A stretch of DNA of 64,000 nt from Halobacteriales archaeon QS_1_69_70 (GCA_003021005.1 PXRI01000013.1:62001-126000), one strand, 5' to 3'; positions 1-9,508 are shown, counted from the first letter of the stretch. Made by a program: numbers and translations. The notes: a model not told the origin generated them from the letters alone.

Positions 1-42
1 CATCCCGGCCGGTGCCGTCGAAGGTGGGTAGTAGCCGACCGA

Positions 43-399
43 TTAGCCCCCAGAGGCGGCGGTCAACAACAGGTCAACGGTCGTGATGAAGGTGACCAGG
101 ACGTAATACACCGGCAGACCGAACAGGAAGCCGAGCCCCAGTCCCAACTGGGCGGCGTTCGTCGCCGACGAGAGGTCCGCCGAATAGCGGACCGATACCC
201 ACGCGAGACCACCACCGGCAGCGACGAACCCGAGGGCCACGAGCGAGATGGTCTGAACGAGCAACGTAACCGAAACCGAACCGACGAGAAAGCCCGCCTC
301 AAGGGGAATCCGGGCATTATCTGCCATCCGTAGGGCCTCCGTCGCTCGCCCGGCACATGTGTCTCCGGCATCCCGACACGCCGAGAAAAACGTTTTCAC
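43..399 (-). CDS. Small membrane protein, hypothetical
   Basis: 118-aa ORF with about three hydrophobic segments; no family recognised. Confidence 0.6.
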   Translation of the reverse strand: MKTFFSACRDAGDTCAGRATEALRMADNARIPLEAGFLVGSVSVTLLVQTISLVALGFVAAGGGLAWVSVRYSADLSSATNAAQLGLGLGFLFGLPVYYVLVTFITTVDLLLTAASGG

Positions 400-538
400 A
401 CGCGGTACCGGGAATCAATGGATACGGTCCAGGTTCAAATATCGGCCGCTCGAGACTGCCTGCGGACCGCCGGTGGGCGATAGTGCATGCCGTCCGTCTG
501 ACTGACAACTATGTGCATGCCGCACCTCCCGCCGGATA

Positions 539-2278
539 ATGGGCGAGTCCAGCGAAACGATCGAGATCGGAACGGTGCGTCGAGGCGACCAGGCCGGCCC
601 GACCGTCGAGCTGCCGGTCGCCGACGCGCTGTCCGGCCGCTCGCTGGTCGCCGGCGACGCCGGCAGCGGCACGTCGAACTCGGCGGGCGTCGTCTGTGAG
701 AAATTGCTCGACCGGGGCCACGGGATGCTCATCGTCGACGTCGACGGCGAGTACCACGGCCTGAAGGAGACCTACGAGGTCCTCCACGTCGGCGCCGACG
801 CGGCCTGCGACCGCCGCGTCCACGCCGCCCACGCCGAGACGATCGCCGAACTCGCCGTAGAGCGGCGCGTCCCGGTCATCCTCGACGTCTCGGGCTTCCT
901 CGCCGAGAACGAGGCCTGTGACCTGCTCGCCGGGGTGACGAAACACCTCTACGCAAAGGCAAAGACCCGCAGGCACCCCTTGCTCGTGGTCGTCGAAGCG
1001 GTCCACGAGTACCTCCCCGAGGAGGCTGGCCTCGACGAGTGCGGCCGGATGCTCTCGAGGATCGGCGACTCCGGGCGGAAGCACGGCCTCGGCATCCTCG
1101 GCGTCACCGACCGGCCCGCAGCGGTGCGGAGCGACTTCCGCAAGGGGTGTGACTGGCAGGCCTGGCACCGGCTGACCGGCGACGCCGACGTGGCGACGGT
1201 CGAACGCGTGCTCGGCAGCGACCAGGCCGACCACGTCGGGGAGATGGCCGACGGCGAGTGCTTCCTCCGGACTGACCCCGGGGCGCCGGTCCGGGTGGTG
1301 CAGTTCGAGCGCAAGCGCACCTTCGACGCCGCCGACCCGCCGGCTCCCGGTGACGTCGAGCCGCCCGCCTATACGGGCGTCAGCGGCGACTTCCTCGCCG
1401 AACTCGACGCCGTCACCGGGGGCGGTTCGCGGCAGGCGTCCCGGCTCGAGGAACTGGAACGGGACATAGAGCGGACCGATGACCGCCTCCGGGCCGTTGA
1501 GCGGCGATTGGCGGGCACATGGGAGGCCGAGCGGATGGCCGACCGCGAGACGTGGGCGATGCGGGACAGTGCGACCGACGAATCGGGCACCTCACTGAAT
1601 GCGGCGGCGGCCTGGGGCGGCGACCTGCTCGATGGGTTCGATGCGGCCGAGTCCCCGCCCGACGGCGCCGATGGATCCACCGGCGCCGGTGACCCGGCGG
1701 CGTCGGCCGACCCGGTGGTGGACGAGCCCGACGCCCGTCCGGCGACCGACCCGGTCGCGCCCGAGCCCGACGCCGGAGCCTCACTCGACCCGTCAGAGGG
1801 CCGGGCGGAAACCGAGCGATCCGGCCTGGCCGTCCCCGGCGGAGCGGCCGGGGACGCTGACGCGGACGTCGTCGAGGAACTACGGGACGCCATCGACTCG
1901 CTGTCGGTCGTCGAGCGGGAGATGCTGCGGCACTACCGGGCCGAGGGGCCGACGACGCCGATGGCCGCCCACGCCGCGATCGGGGGGTCCGGCGAGCGGA
2001 CCGAGGCCTACGCCGTCAACCGGGCGCTCCGGCGGCTCGGCGTCGTCGAGCACGCCGCCCGCGGGCGCCACCAATACGCGCTTTCGTCGCTGGTCGCCGA
2101 GCGGGTCGGCGAACTGCTCGCGACGGCCGGGCCGACCGACGACTACCTCGCACGGATGGTCCAGCGGGTCGAGGCGTCGTTCGTTCACGACGTGCTCCCG
2201 CCGGCCCAAGAGCCCGACGTGGACGCCGCCGAGACGCTCGCACTCGACGACGAGGTGGGCGCCTGGCCGGACGCCTGA
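539..2278 (+). CDS. HerA/DUF87-like ATPase family protein with degenerate nucleotide-binding motifs
   Basis: DGEYHGLKETYEVLHVGAD, ILDVSGFL, GRKHGLGILGVTDRP resemble haloarchaeal HerA-like ATPases; P-loop reads GDAGSGTS. Confidence 0.8.
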   Translation: MGESSETIEIGTVRRGDQAGPTVELPVADALSGRSLVAGDAGSGTSNSAGVVCEKLLDRGHGMLIVDVDGEYHGLKETYEVLHVGADAACDRRVHAAHAETIAELAVERRVPVILDVSGFLAENEACDLLAGVTKHLYAKAKTRRHPLLVVVEAVHEYLPEEAGLDECGRMLSRIGDSGRKHGLGILGVTDRPAAVRSDFRKGCDWQAWHRLTGDADVATVERVLGSDQADHVGEMADGECFLRTDPGAPVRVVQFERKRTFDAADPPAPGDVEPPAYTGVSGDFLAELDAVTGGGSRQASRLEELERDIERTDDRLRAVERRLAGTWEAERMADRETWAMRDSATDESGTSLNAAAAWGGDLLDGFDAAESPPDGADGSTGAGDPAASADPVVDEPDARPATDPVAPEPDAGASLDPSEGRAETERSGLAVPGGAAGDADADVVEELRDAIDSLSVVEREMLRHYRAEGPTTPMAAHAAIGGSGERTEAYAVNRALRRLGVVEHAARGRHQYALSSLVAERVGELLATAGPTDDYLARMVQRVEASFVHDVLPPAQEPDVDAAETLALDDEVGAWPDA

Positions 2279-2302
2279 TCGGGCCGCGTCGCGACTGACG
2301 GG

Positions 2303-2947
2303 TCAGGCGACGGGGTCGACGAGTGACGCCAGCGCCGCCCGCGGGTCGTCGGCTTTCGCCACCCCGGAGGCGAGCAGGACGCCGTCGGCGCCGAGGTCGC
2401 CGGCGGCCGCAAGGTCCTCGCCGGTCGAGATGCCGGCGCCGCAGAGGACGGGGACGTCGCCGACGGCCCCGGCCGCCTCGATGGAGTCCGTGACGAACGC
2501 CGGGTTGGCCTGCGAGACCGGCCGCGATGTGCCGATGAGCGCCGGCGGTTCGACGGCCACGGCGTCCGGCTCGAGTGCCGTCGCCGCGGCGACCTGTCGG
2601 GGGTTGTTCGCACAGACGACGGTTTCGAGGCCCGCGCGTTCGGCGGCGCGGAGGCTCCCGTCGACGTCGGCGAGTTTCCGGCGGCGCTCGGAGTGGTTAA
2701 TGAGCGTGCCGACGGCGCCGGCGTCGGCGACCGCCTCGGCGAGCGTCGAGCCGGTGTGGGAGCCGTGCTCGACCGGCGAGACGTCCTGGGCCCACGTCTC
2801 GACGCCGACGTCGGCGACCGCCGCGATGTGGGCGGCCTGGGGGGCGACCGCGATGCGGACGCCGGTGTCGGCGGCGACCGCGGCGGCCGCCTCGGCGACG
2901 GCCACCGGGTCACACGGGTACGCCTTGAGATTGACGAGGACGATCAT
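2303..2947 (-). CDS. tpiA: Triosephosphate isomerase (archaeal type)
   Basis: [38 protein letters not shown] motifs. Confidence 0.95.
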   Translation of the reverse strand: MIVLVNLKAYPCDPVAVAEAAAAVAADTGVRIAVAPQAAHIAAVADVGVETWAQDVSPVEHGSHTGSTLAEAVADAGAVGTLINHSERRRKLADVDGSLRAAERAGLETVVCANNPRQVAAATALEPDAVAVEPPALIGTSRPVSQANPAFVTDSIEAAGAVGDVPVLCGAGISTGEDLAAAGDLGADGVLLASGVAKADDPRAALASLVDPVA

Positions 2948-3019
2948 ACGGGCGGTGCGGCGGCCGCGGCATTATAGCTACCTCTTCGGCCCGGCCGAGA
3001 GCGTGGGCCGGCCGTGCGG

Positions 3020-3250
3020 TCAGCGGACGGTCTCGAGGTCGAGGAAGGCGTCGCGGTCGGCGGAGAGCCACGTCGACATCCGCGCCTCCCCGGCGAGGCC
3101 CGGCGGACAGACCGTCAGCCGATCCGGCCCGTCCTCGTATCGGACGAGCCGCGACTCCAGTGTGATCGGTCGCCGGGGCGGTGCCGTCGACCGTCGGCCC
3201 GCCGTGCCGGCCCGCTCGGCGTCGGGTGACATCGAATCGAGCCACGCCAC
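3020..3250 (-). CDS. Small haloarchaeal protein (possibly DUF7511-like)
   Basis: ORF with ESRLVRYEDGPDRLTVCPPGLAGEARMSTWLSADRDAFLDL. Confidence 0.6.
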   Translation of the reverse strand: MAWLDSMSPDAERAGTAGRRSTAPPRRPITLESRLVRYEDGPDRLTVCPPGLAGEARMSTWLSADRDAFLDLETVR

Positions 3251-3373
3251 GGCACTGCAAAACGATTGCTATGGGCTCTCCGGACTCCTATATACCGGTA
3301 CGGAGCGTCGCCGGCGCGACGGACGGCGTCGAGGACCGACGCCTACTCGGGCCGGGCGTCCCAACGCCGGCGC

Positions 3374-3556
3374 ATGACTGGACGCCGGGTCTGGGTGTCG
3401 GTCGGCGGCGAGCCGCGCCAGGGGACGGTCGTCGAGCGGACCTACACGCCCAGGCGGGGCAACGAGCTGCTCGCCGTCGAACTCGACGAACCCGTGGGCG
3501 GGACGGAGACTGTCGTGGTGAACCCGGCCGTCGACGACGTGGTGTTCGACGACTAG
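3374..3556 (+). CDS. Small hypothetical protein
   Basis: MTGRRVWVSVGGEPRQGTVVERTYTPRRGNELLAVELDEP; convergent with aMBF1, stops share a CTAG overlap. Confidence 0.55.
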   Translation: MTGRRVWVSVGGEPRQGTVVERTYTPRRGNELLAVELDEPVGGTETVVVNPAVDDVVFDD

Positions 3557-4104
3557 TCCTTGCGCTTGACGACATCGCCCAGCGTGGTCCCGCCAGTCGC
3601 GGCGCCGCCGGACCAGTCGGCGTCCCCGCCGCCCCCACCTTCCGAGAGTGAGACATCCAGCGCCCGCTCGAGTTTCCGCTGGACGGAGTCGCTCGGGAGG
3701 ACATCGGCCCGTTCGAGTTTGCGGATGAGACTCGCCTTCTCGTTGAGCTGGTCGGCCAGCTCCTCCTGGGTGAGCCCCTGGCGCTCGCGGCCCTGCCGGA
3801 TCCGGCCGTCGTAGTCCGGGACGACCTCGTCCATCTCGTCGAACATGTCGCTCCGGCCGCCGCCCCCGCCCCCAGTCGACGTTGCCGAGCCGCCGGCCGA
3901 CCGCGAACTCCCCGAGGAGTCCGAGTCGGACGACGACGACGAAGAGGAGGACGTTGAGTACTTCGTCGACGTGGAGGCGGTCTCCTGGGTCCGGACCTCG
4001 GTCCCGAAGTCGGCGCAGTCGCCGCAGACGTCGAGTTCCGCGCCCTCGACCTTGACCGTCTTCGGCGACCCCGTCTCGGTGCCGCACATCTCACACTGGA
4101 CCAT
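3553..4104 (-). CDS. Multiprotein bridging factor aMBF1 (zinc ribbon + HTH)
   Basis: N-terminal CEMC...CGDC zinc ribbon, Ser/Gly linker, cro-type HTH RQGLTQEELADQLNEKASLIRKLE. Confidence 0.92.
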   Translation of the reverse strand: MVQCEMCGTETGSPKTVKVEGAELDVCGDCADFGTEVRTQETASTSTKYSTSSSSSSSSDSDSSGSSRSAGGSATSTGGGGGGRSDMFDEMDEVVPDYDGRIRQGRERQGLTQEELADQLNEKASLIRKLERADVLPSDSVQRKLERALDVSLSEGGGGGDADWSGGAATGGTTLGDVVKRKD

Positions 4105-4143
4105 GTCCGTCCCTTGCCGCTTGACCGCAAAAGGGTTTTCCCG

Positions 4144-4773
4144 CTACTCCAGGGCGGTCATCGAGTAGTAAAACCGCTGGACGGCGGTCAGGTGGCCGAC
4201 GACGGCCAGGAAGGCCAGGAGCCAGCCGACGGGCCCGAGGCCCGCGGCGGTCGGCCGCACCAGGGCCGCGACGGCGGTGACACTCCCGATAACGGCCAGG
4301 CGGTCGGCGCGGCCGACCACGCCGCCGTAGACGCGGTCCAGGTCGACGGCCTGGGCCTGCGTGCCGAGGTATGAGGTCATCAGCACGCCGGTGACGGCGA
4401 GGAAGCCGAGGAGGTACCGGCCGCTGCCGGCCGCGAGGCCGGCGATGAGGAGGATGTCGGCGTATCGGTCGGCGACGTGGTCCAGGAGGTCCCCGCCCCT
4501 GGAGTCCCGCCCCTGCCTGCGGGCCAGGGCGCCGTCCAGGAGGTCGAGCCAGCCGTTGCCGAACACCAGGACGGCGCCCGCCAGGTAGAGGCGGCGATCG
4601 GCGTCGAGGCCCGGGAGGGGTTGGCCGGCCAGCGTGTACGCCAGCCCGGCCGCGCCGGCGAACGCCAGCGCGAGCACGCTGACGCCGTCCGGCGTCAGCC
4701 CCGCGCGGTCGGCGGCGGTCACGAACGGGTCGAGCGCCCGGTCGGCCTGTGGGCGGAGTCTGTCCAGCGTCAT
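4144..4773 (-). CDS. CDP-alcohol phosphatidyltransferase family protein
   Basis: Polytopic; FGNGWLDLLDGALARRQGRDSRGGDLLDHVADRYAD matches the CDP-alcohol PT motif; ATGA overlap with upstream gene. Confidence 0.88.
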   Translation of the reverse strand: MTLDRLRPQADRALDPFVTAADRAGLTPDGVSVLALAFAGAAGLAYTLAGQPLPGLDADRRLYLAGAVLVFGNGWLDLLDGALARRQGRDSRGGDLLDHVADRYADILLIAGLAAGSGRYLLGFLAVTGVLMTSYLGTQAQAVDLDRVYGGVVGRADRLAVIGSVTAVAALVRPTAAGLGPVGWLLAFLAVVGHLTAVQRFYYSMTALE

Positions 4774-5276
4774 AGGTAGTCGGTGAAGTCCACGGTGCCG
4801 GCCGTCGGCTCGCGGTCGCCCGCGACGACCGCCTCGACGTCGGCGGCGACCGCCGCGGGCGGGCGATTCGTGGTGTCGATCTCGTAGACCGCCTCGCGGC
4901 CGTGTTCGGCGACCGCCTCCGAGAGGACGACGTCCAGCGCCTCCGCCTTGGCGTTCTCCTCGCACATCGCCCGTGCCTCGCCGCGGTCGAGCAGGCGGTC
5001 ACGGAGCGACTCGGGGTGACACCGGAGCACGACCACCCGGTCGGCGTCGAGGTGGTGAGCGAGGTGGGTCTCGATGATGACGTCCTCGCGGCCGGCGAGA
5101 CGGTCGGCGATGGCGTCGAGGTCGGCGACGAGGCTGCCGCGGTCGGGGTCCTCGCCGGTCGCCAGGTCCGCCTCGCGGACGAGATCGTTGAGGTGGACCA
5201 CATCGAGGCCGGTGTCCGCCGCCTCGACGGCGGTCGTCTTTCCGGTGCCGGGGGTGCCGGTGACGGCGACTCTCAT
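4770..5276 (-). CDS. AK6/Fap7-like adenylate kinase family protein
   Basis: MRVAVTGTPGTGKTT P-loop, VHLNDLVRE, ETHLAHHL. Confidence 0.88.
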   Translation of the reverse strand: MRVAVTGTPGTGKTTAVEAADTGLDVVHLNDLVREADLATGEDPDRGSLVADLDAIADRLAGREDVIIETHLAHHLDADRVVVLRCHPESLRDRLLDRGEARAMCEENAKAEALDVVLSEAVAEHGREAVYEIDTTNRPPAAVAADVEAVVAGDREPTAGTVDFTDYL

Positions 5277-6340
5277 CGGACGGCGTTCAACACCTCCACG
5301 GCGCGGCGGGTCTCCTCGCGGGTGCCGCAGGTGACCCGGACGCAGGCCGGCAGGCCGAACGAGGAGGTGTCCCGGACGACGACGCCCTCCCGCCGTGCGG
5401 CCTCGGCGACCGCCGTCCCGTCGCCGACGTCACAGAGCAGGAAGTTGGCGGCGCTGTCGTAGGTGGGGCACTCCAGGGTCTCGGCCATGTACTCGCGGGC
5501 CCACCGGGCGGTCTCGACTGTCCGCTCGAGGTGGTCGTCGTCCTCGAGGGCGGCCAGCCCCGCGCGGCACGCGATCTCGGAGGTCGCAAACGGCGTGTTC
5601 ACGCGTGCGTAGGCGTCGGCCCAGGCGTCGGGGACGATGGCGTAGCCGAGTCGGACGCCGGCCAGCCCGTGGGCCTTCGAGAACGACCGGAGGACGGCGA
5701 CGTCCTCGCGCTCATCGAGGAGGCCGGTCGCCGAGGGCCGGTCGGAGAACTCCCCGTAGGCCTCGTCGACCAGGACGAGGGTGTCCTCGTCGGTTTCGGC
5801 GGCGATGGTCTCGACGTCGGTGACCGCACACTCGCTCCCGGTCGGGTTGTGGGGGCGCGTGAGGTAGACGATGCGCTCGCCGTCGTAGTGCGGCATGACC
5901 ACATCCGGGGCCAGTGGGAAGTCCTGCTCCCGGCGGAGGGGATACTCGGCGACCTCGCCGTGGTGGTACCGGGCGCTCATCGCGTAGTAGGCGAACCCTG
6001 GTCGCGGGACCAGGACGCCGTCGCCGGGCCTGAGGAGGGCGCGGGCGAGGTAGTCCAGGGCGCCGTCGCCGCCGTTGGCGAGCCAGATCCGGCCGGGCGT
6101 GACGGCCCACTCCTCGGCCACCCGCTCCCGGAGGTCCGTGACGGCGGCCTTCGGGTAGCTGCTTGCCGCCGGTGCCGCCTCGCGGATGGCCGCCTCCGCC
6201 GCGGGCGACGGCCCGAATGGGTTCTCGTTGGAGGACAGCGTCACAAGTTCCCCGGGCTCGACGTCGAGGTCGCGGGCGACCTCCTCGACGCCCCGGCCGG
6301 CCTCGTAGGCGATGTGGGCCGACAGGTCCCGTGGTTCCAT
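5273..6340 (-). CDS. hisC: Histidinol-phosphate aminotransferase
   Basis: LSSNENPFGPS, VDEAYGEFS, RSFSKAHGLAGVRLGYA (PLP lysine). Confidence 0.92.
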   Translation of the reverse strand: MEPRDLSAHIAYEAGRGVEEVARDLDVEPGELVTLSSNENPFGPSPAAEAAIREAAPAASSYPKAAVTDLRERVAEEWAVTPGRIWLANGGDGALDYLARALLRPGDGVLVPRPGFAYYAMSARYHHGEVAEYPLRREQDFPLAPDVVMPHYDGERIVYLTRPHNPTGSECAVTDVETIAAETDEDTLVLVDEAYGEFSDRPSATGLLDEREDVAVLRSFSKAHGLAGVRLGYAIVPDAWADAYARVNTPFATSEIACRAGLAALEDDDHLERTVETARWAREYMAETLECPTYDSAANFLLCDVGDGTAVAEAARREGVVVRDTSSFGLPACVRVTCGTREETRRAVEVLNAVR

Positions 6341-6436
6341 ACGGAGGGCTCTGGTCGTGCCGGCATAAGTAGGCGTCCATCTCGGCAGGGCGGCGCGACC
6401 AGTGGGAGGGCCGCCGAACGAGCGAGCGGCGAAGCC

Positions 6437-6574
6437 GCGAGTCGCGAGGCCGAACGGAGTGAGGCCTCGGAACGAGCGAGCGGGGAGCGAAGCGACCCGC
6501 GAGCAGCGAGCGGAGCGACCGACGATACGCGAGCCGCGAGGCCGAATGGAGTGAGGCCTCGGAATGGGCGAGCG
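6437..6574. repeat. Two imperfect 46-bp direct copies (6437-6482, 6529-6574) within a GAGCGAAGCGAC-type low-complexity intergenic stretch
   Basis: gcgagtcgcgaggccgaacggagtgaggcctcggaacgagcgagcg versus gcgagccgcgaggccgaatggagtgaggcctcggaatgggcgagcg. Confidence 0.8.
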
Positions 6575-6634
6575 AAGCGACCCGCGAGGGGGGCGCCGGT
6601 ACCGTTTTCGGGGACAGGCCCGTCGGTCCGACGG

Positions 6635-6784
6635 ATGAGACTGCCGCTGGAACACGCAGTATACTCCCCCGATCGCACGACTGTGCTTCCGGAAGGCGTC
6701 GGTACGCGCGACGCGCCCGCCCGATGGATTCCCGCAGAAGGTGGCGACGCGCGGGTCGCCGGCGTGGTGGTACCGGATGACTGA
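6635..6784 (+). CDS. Possible 49-aa small protein upstream of and overlapping mobA
   Basis: MRLPLEHAVYSPDRTTVLPEGVGTRDAPARWIPAEGGDARVAGVVVPDD; end overlaps the mobA start. Confidence 0.35.
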   Translation: MRLPLEHAVYSPDRTTVLPEGVGTRDAPARWIPAEGGDARVAGVVVPDD

Positions 6785-7385
6785 CCGCGCAGGCGTTGTC
6801 GTCGCCGGCGGACGGTCGACGCGGATGGGGGACCGCGAGAAGGCGGTCGTCGAGGTCGCCGGCCGGCCGCTCGTCGCCCGGGTCGCCGAGGCGCTGTCTG
6901 TCGTCGCCGACGAGCTTGTCGTCAACTGCCGGCCCGACCAGCGCGACGCCATCGCCACCGCCCTCCAGGGCCAGGACCCGACCTTCGCCACGGACGAGGA
7001 CCCGGACCGCGGCCCGGTCGGGGGCATCGCGACCGGGCTCGGTGCAACGACCGCGACCTACGCCGCCGTCGTCGCCTGCGATCTCCCGTTCCTCGATCCC
7101 GACCTGATCGAGTATCTATTCGAGCGTGCCGGGGGCCAGGACGCCGCCGTCCCGAAACCGGACGAGTGGTTCGAGCCCCTGCACGCCGTCTACCGGCCGG
7201 ACCCGATGGCCGCCGCCTGCGAGGACGCCCTGGCGACGGGCGACGTCCGGATCATCGAGCCGCTTTTCACACTCGAGTATGCCGTGGTCGAGCGCCGGGA
7301 CCTGGTGGCCCACGGATCGCTTTCGAGCTTCGAGAGCGTGGACACCCCGGCGGAGGTCCGCGAGGCCGCCGACCGCCTCCAGTAG
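6777..7385 (+). CDS. mobA: Molybdenum cofactor guanylyltransferase
   Basis: VVVAGGRSTRMGDREKA, EDPDRGPVGGIATGL, VVACDLPFL. Confidence 0.9.
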   Translation: MTDRAGVVVAGGRSTRMGDREKAVVEVAGRPLVARVAEALSVVADELVVNCRPDQRDAIATALQGQDPTFATDEDPDRGPVGGIATGLGATTATYAAVVACDLPFLDPDLIEYLFERAGGQDAAVPKPDEWFEPLHAVYRPDPMAAACEDALATGDVRIIEPLFTLEYAVVERRDLVAHGSLSSFESVDTPAEVREAADRLQ

Positions 7386-7448
7386 ACCGGGCGACACACC
7401 GGGGCGAATCCGGCGAACACTCTTTACACCGGGCCCACTCTCGCGGGT

Positions 7449-8153
7449 ATGACACGGACAGCGGTCGTGGCCGGCGTCGGGCCCGGCCTCGGCGCCGCCG
7501 TGGCGGAGCGGTTCGCCGCGGAGGGCTGTGAGGTGGCGCTTCTGGCACGCTCGGAGGGCTACCTGACGTCGCTCGCCGAGCGGCTACGGGCGGAGACGCC
7601 GGGCGAGGCGCTCGCGCTCCCGACGGACCTCGCCGACCCGGTGACCATCGACCACTCCTTCGACCGCGTCCACGAGACGTTCGGCGGCGTCGACGTGCTC
7701 GTCAACCACGCCAGCGCCGCGAGCTGGACCGGGCTCTTGGACCAAGATCCCGAGAGCTTCCGCCGGGCGCTGGCGGTCGGGCCGGAGGCGGCGCTGCACT
7801 GCTCGCAGGCGGCCGTCCCGGACATGGTCGACGGCGACGGGGGCACCGTCATCTTCACCGGCGCGACCACCTCGGTGCGGGGCCGGGAGGGCGCCGTCGG
7901 GTTCAGCGCAGCCAAGTTCGCCTGTCGCGGGCTGGCCGAATCGATGGCGCGGGAACTCGGGCCGGAGGGCGTCCACGTCGCCCACGTCGTCATCGACGGC
8001 ATGATCCGGCCGCCCGATGCCGACCCGGAGGCCGCCGGCGAGGAGTATCTCGATCCGGACGCCATCGCCGACAGCTACTGGACGCTCGTCCGGCAGGACC
8101 GCTCGGCCTGGACGCTCGACCTGGACCTCCGACCGCACGTCGAGGAGTTCTGA
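7449..8153 (+). CDS. SDR family NAD(P)-dependent oxidoreductase
   Basis: VVAGVGPGLGAAVAERFA dinucleotide-binding motif, VNHAS, FSAAKFACRGLAESMARELGPEG. Confidence 0.88.
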   Translation: MTRTAVVAGVGPGLGAAVAERFAAEGCEVALLARSEGYLTSLAERLRAETPGEALALPTDLADPVTIDHSFDRVHETFGGVDVLVNHASAASWTGLLDQDPESFRRALAVGPEAALHCSQAAVPDMVDGDGGTVIFTGATTSVRGREGAVGFSAAKFACRGLAESMARELGPEGVHVAHVVIDGMIRPPDADPEAAGEEYLDPDAIADSYWTLVRQDRSAWTLDLDLRPHVEEF

Positions 8154-8174
8154 GCCCCGCCGCGCGGCGAGCAG

Positions 8175-8897
8175 TCAGCTGACCACGTCTAGGACCTGCC
8201 GGAGGTCCATCCGACCGAGCACGACGGCGTCGATGCGGTCGTGGGCGACCACGTCGGCGGCGATCTCCCGGGCGGTCGCCTCGAGGTCGGGGTCGTCGAC
8301 CATGTTCACCAGCGGCCGGACCGTCGCCCCGTCCGGCACGCCCTTCAGGCCGCCCTCGGGATGGGTGAGGACCGTCGCGACGTGCCTGGGGCGGATCTCC
8401 TCGCCGGACTCCAGGGTCGTGATCGCGGCGACCCGCTCGGGCCGGTGGACGCGGTCGCCTTCGAGCGGTTCCCCGACGGCCCTGGCGCTCGCCACGGGGA
8501 CGGCCAGGCTCGTCGCGTCCGGAACTTGCGGCTCGTCGTCGGCCGGCGCCTTGAGCCAGCGGCCGCGTGCGCCGTCGGCCTTCACGAGGATGGGGGCGTC
8601 GGTCGCGTCGGCCATCGCGTCGACCGTCTCGATGTCGTAGCCGAGATACCGGTCGCGGTCGCCGTCCCGGCCGGGCACCAGCCCCAGCGGCCACGTCTCG
8701 TTCGCCCGGAGGACGGAACCCGGGTCCTCGGTGACGACGTGGCGCGCCACGTGGCCCTCGTACGGGGGAATCCGGACCGTCGCGGTCAGGACCGCGCGGT
8801 CGAGGCCGGCCGCCAGCGCGTACAGCGTCGACTTCTTCCCGCCGGCGCCGACGACGGCAACGACTCCATCGGGAGCGAACGCTTCGGCCGGTTCCAT
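8175..8897 (-). CDS. YqeC-like (selenium-dependent hydroxylase accessory-type) protein
   Basis: VVAVVGAGGKKSTLYALA, LVKADGARGRWLKAPADDEPQVP. Confidence 0.75.
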   Translation of the reverse strand: MEPAEAFAPDGVVAVVGAGGKKSTLYALAAGLDRAVLTATVRIPPYEGHVARHVVTEDPGSVLRANETWPLGLVPGRDGDRDRYLGYDIETVDAMADATDAPILVKADGARGRWLKAPADDEPQVPDATSLAVPVASARAVGEPLEGDRVHRPERVAAITTLESGEEIRPRHVATVLTHPEGGLKGVPDGATVRPLVNMVDDPDLEATAREIAADVVAHDRIDAVVLGRMDLRQVLDVVS

Positions 8898-8978
8898 ACC
8901 GCGTCGGTCGGTGCGGGCGGACAAAACGGTGCTGGCAGATGACGTGCCTATTTGTGGCTGCCGGGCGCCGGAGGCGAC

Positions 8979-9437
8979 ATGGTCGTCGACACCGCCGTCT
9001 ACACCGTGCACACCGCGTTCGCGGCCCTGTGGGCCGGAAGCGTGCTGTTCGTCGTGGTCGCCGTCCAGCCGCTGGCGATGGCGGGTGACGTCGCGCCGGC
9101 CGCCTACGGCCGCATCGTCTCGACGCTCCGGCAGGTGACACGGGCCAGCGCTCTCCTCCTGTTCCTCAGCGGCGGGCACATGGCAGCCACCGGCTACACG
9201 GTCGAGTCGCTCACGGGTTCGTCAACGGGGCATCTCGTCCTGACGATGCTGGGTCTGTGGCTCGCCTTGGCTGCAACCGTCGAGGCGGGTAGCGCCAGGG
9301 CGCTCCGGGGTGTCGAGCAGCGGAAGATCCGGGAGCCGGCCCGGGAGGCCCGACCGTTCCTCCTTGCGGCCGCCGTCGTCGCCGTCGCGCTGTTTGTCGT
9401 CGCCGGCCTGCTCGGTCGACCACCGGCGGGGCTCTGA
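8979..9437 (+). CDS. CopD-like integral membrane protein
   Basis: Four-TM-type protein HTAFAALWAGSVLF...QPLAMAGDVAP...LRQVTRASALLLFLSGGHMAATGY. Confidence 0.6.
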   Translation: MVVDTAVYTVHTAFAALWAGSVLFVVVAVQPLAMAGDVAPAAYGRIVSTLRQVTRASALLLFLSGGHMAATGYTVESLTGSSTGHLVLTMLGLWLALAATVEAGSARALRGVEQRKIREPAREARPFLLAAAVVAVALFVVAGLLGRPPAGL

Positions 9438-9508
9438 ATCACGACGGCCCGCCCGCTCGCCGGCTGGCACCGACCCTGGGGAGGCCGGGGGACACCACAG
9501 CGCGGCCG

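Noticed and set aside
1599-3377. 592-aa plus-strand ORF overlapping the HerA-like gene and tpiA
   Set aside because: Pro/Arg/Ser/Thr-rich shadow frame; overlaps two well-supported genes
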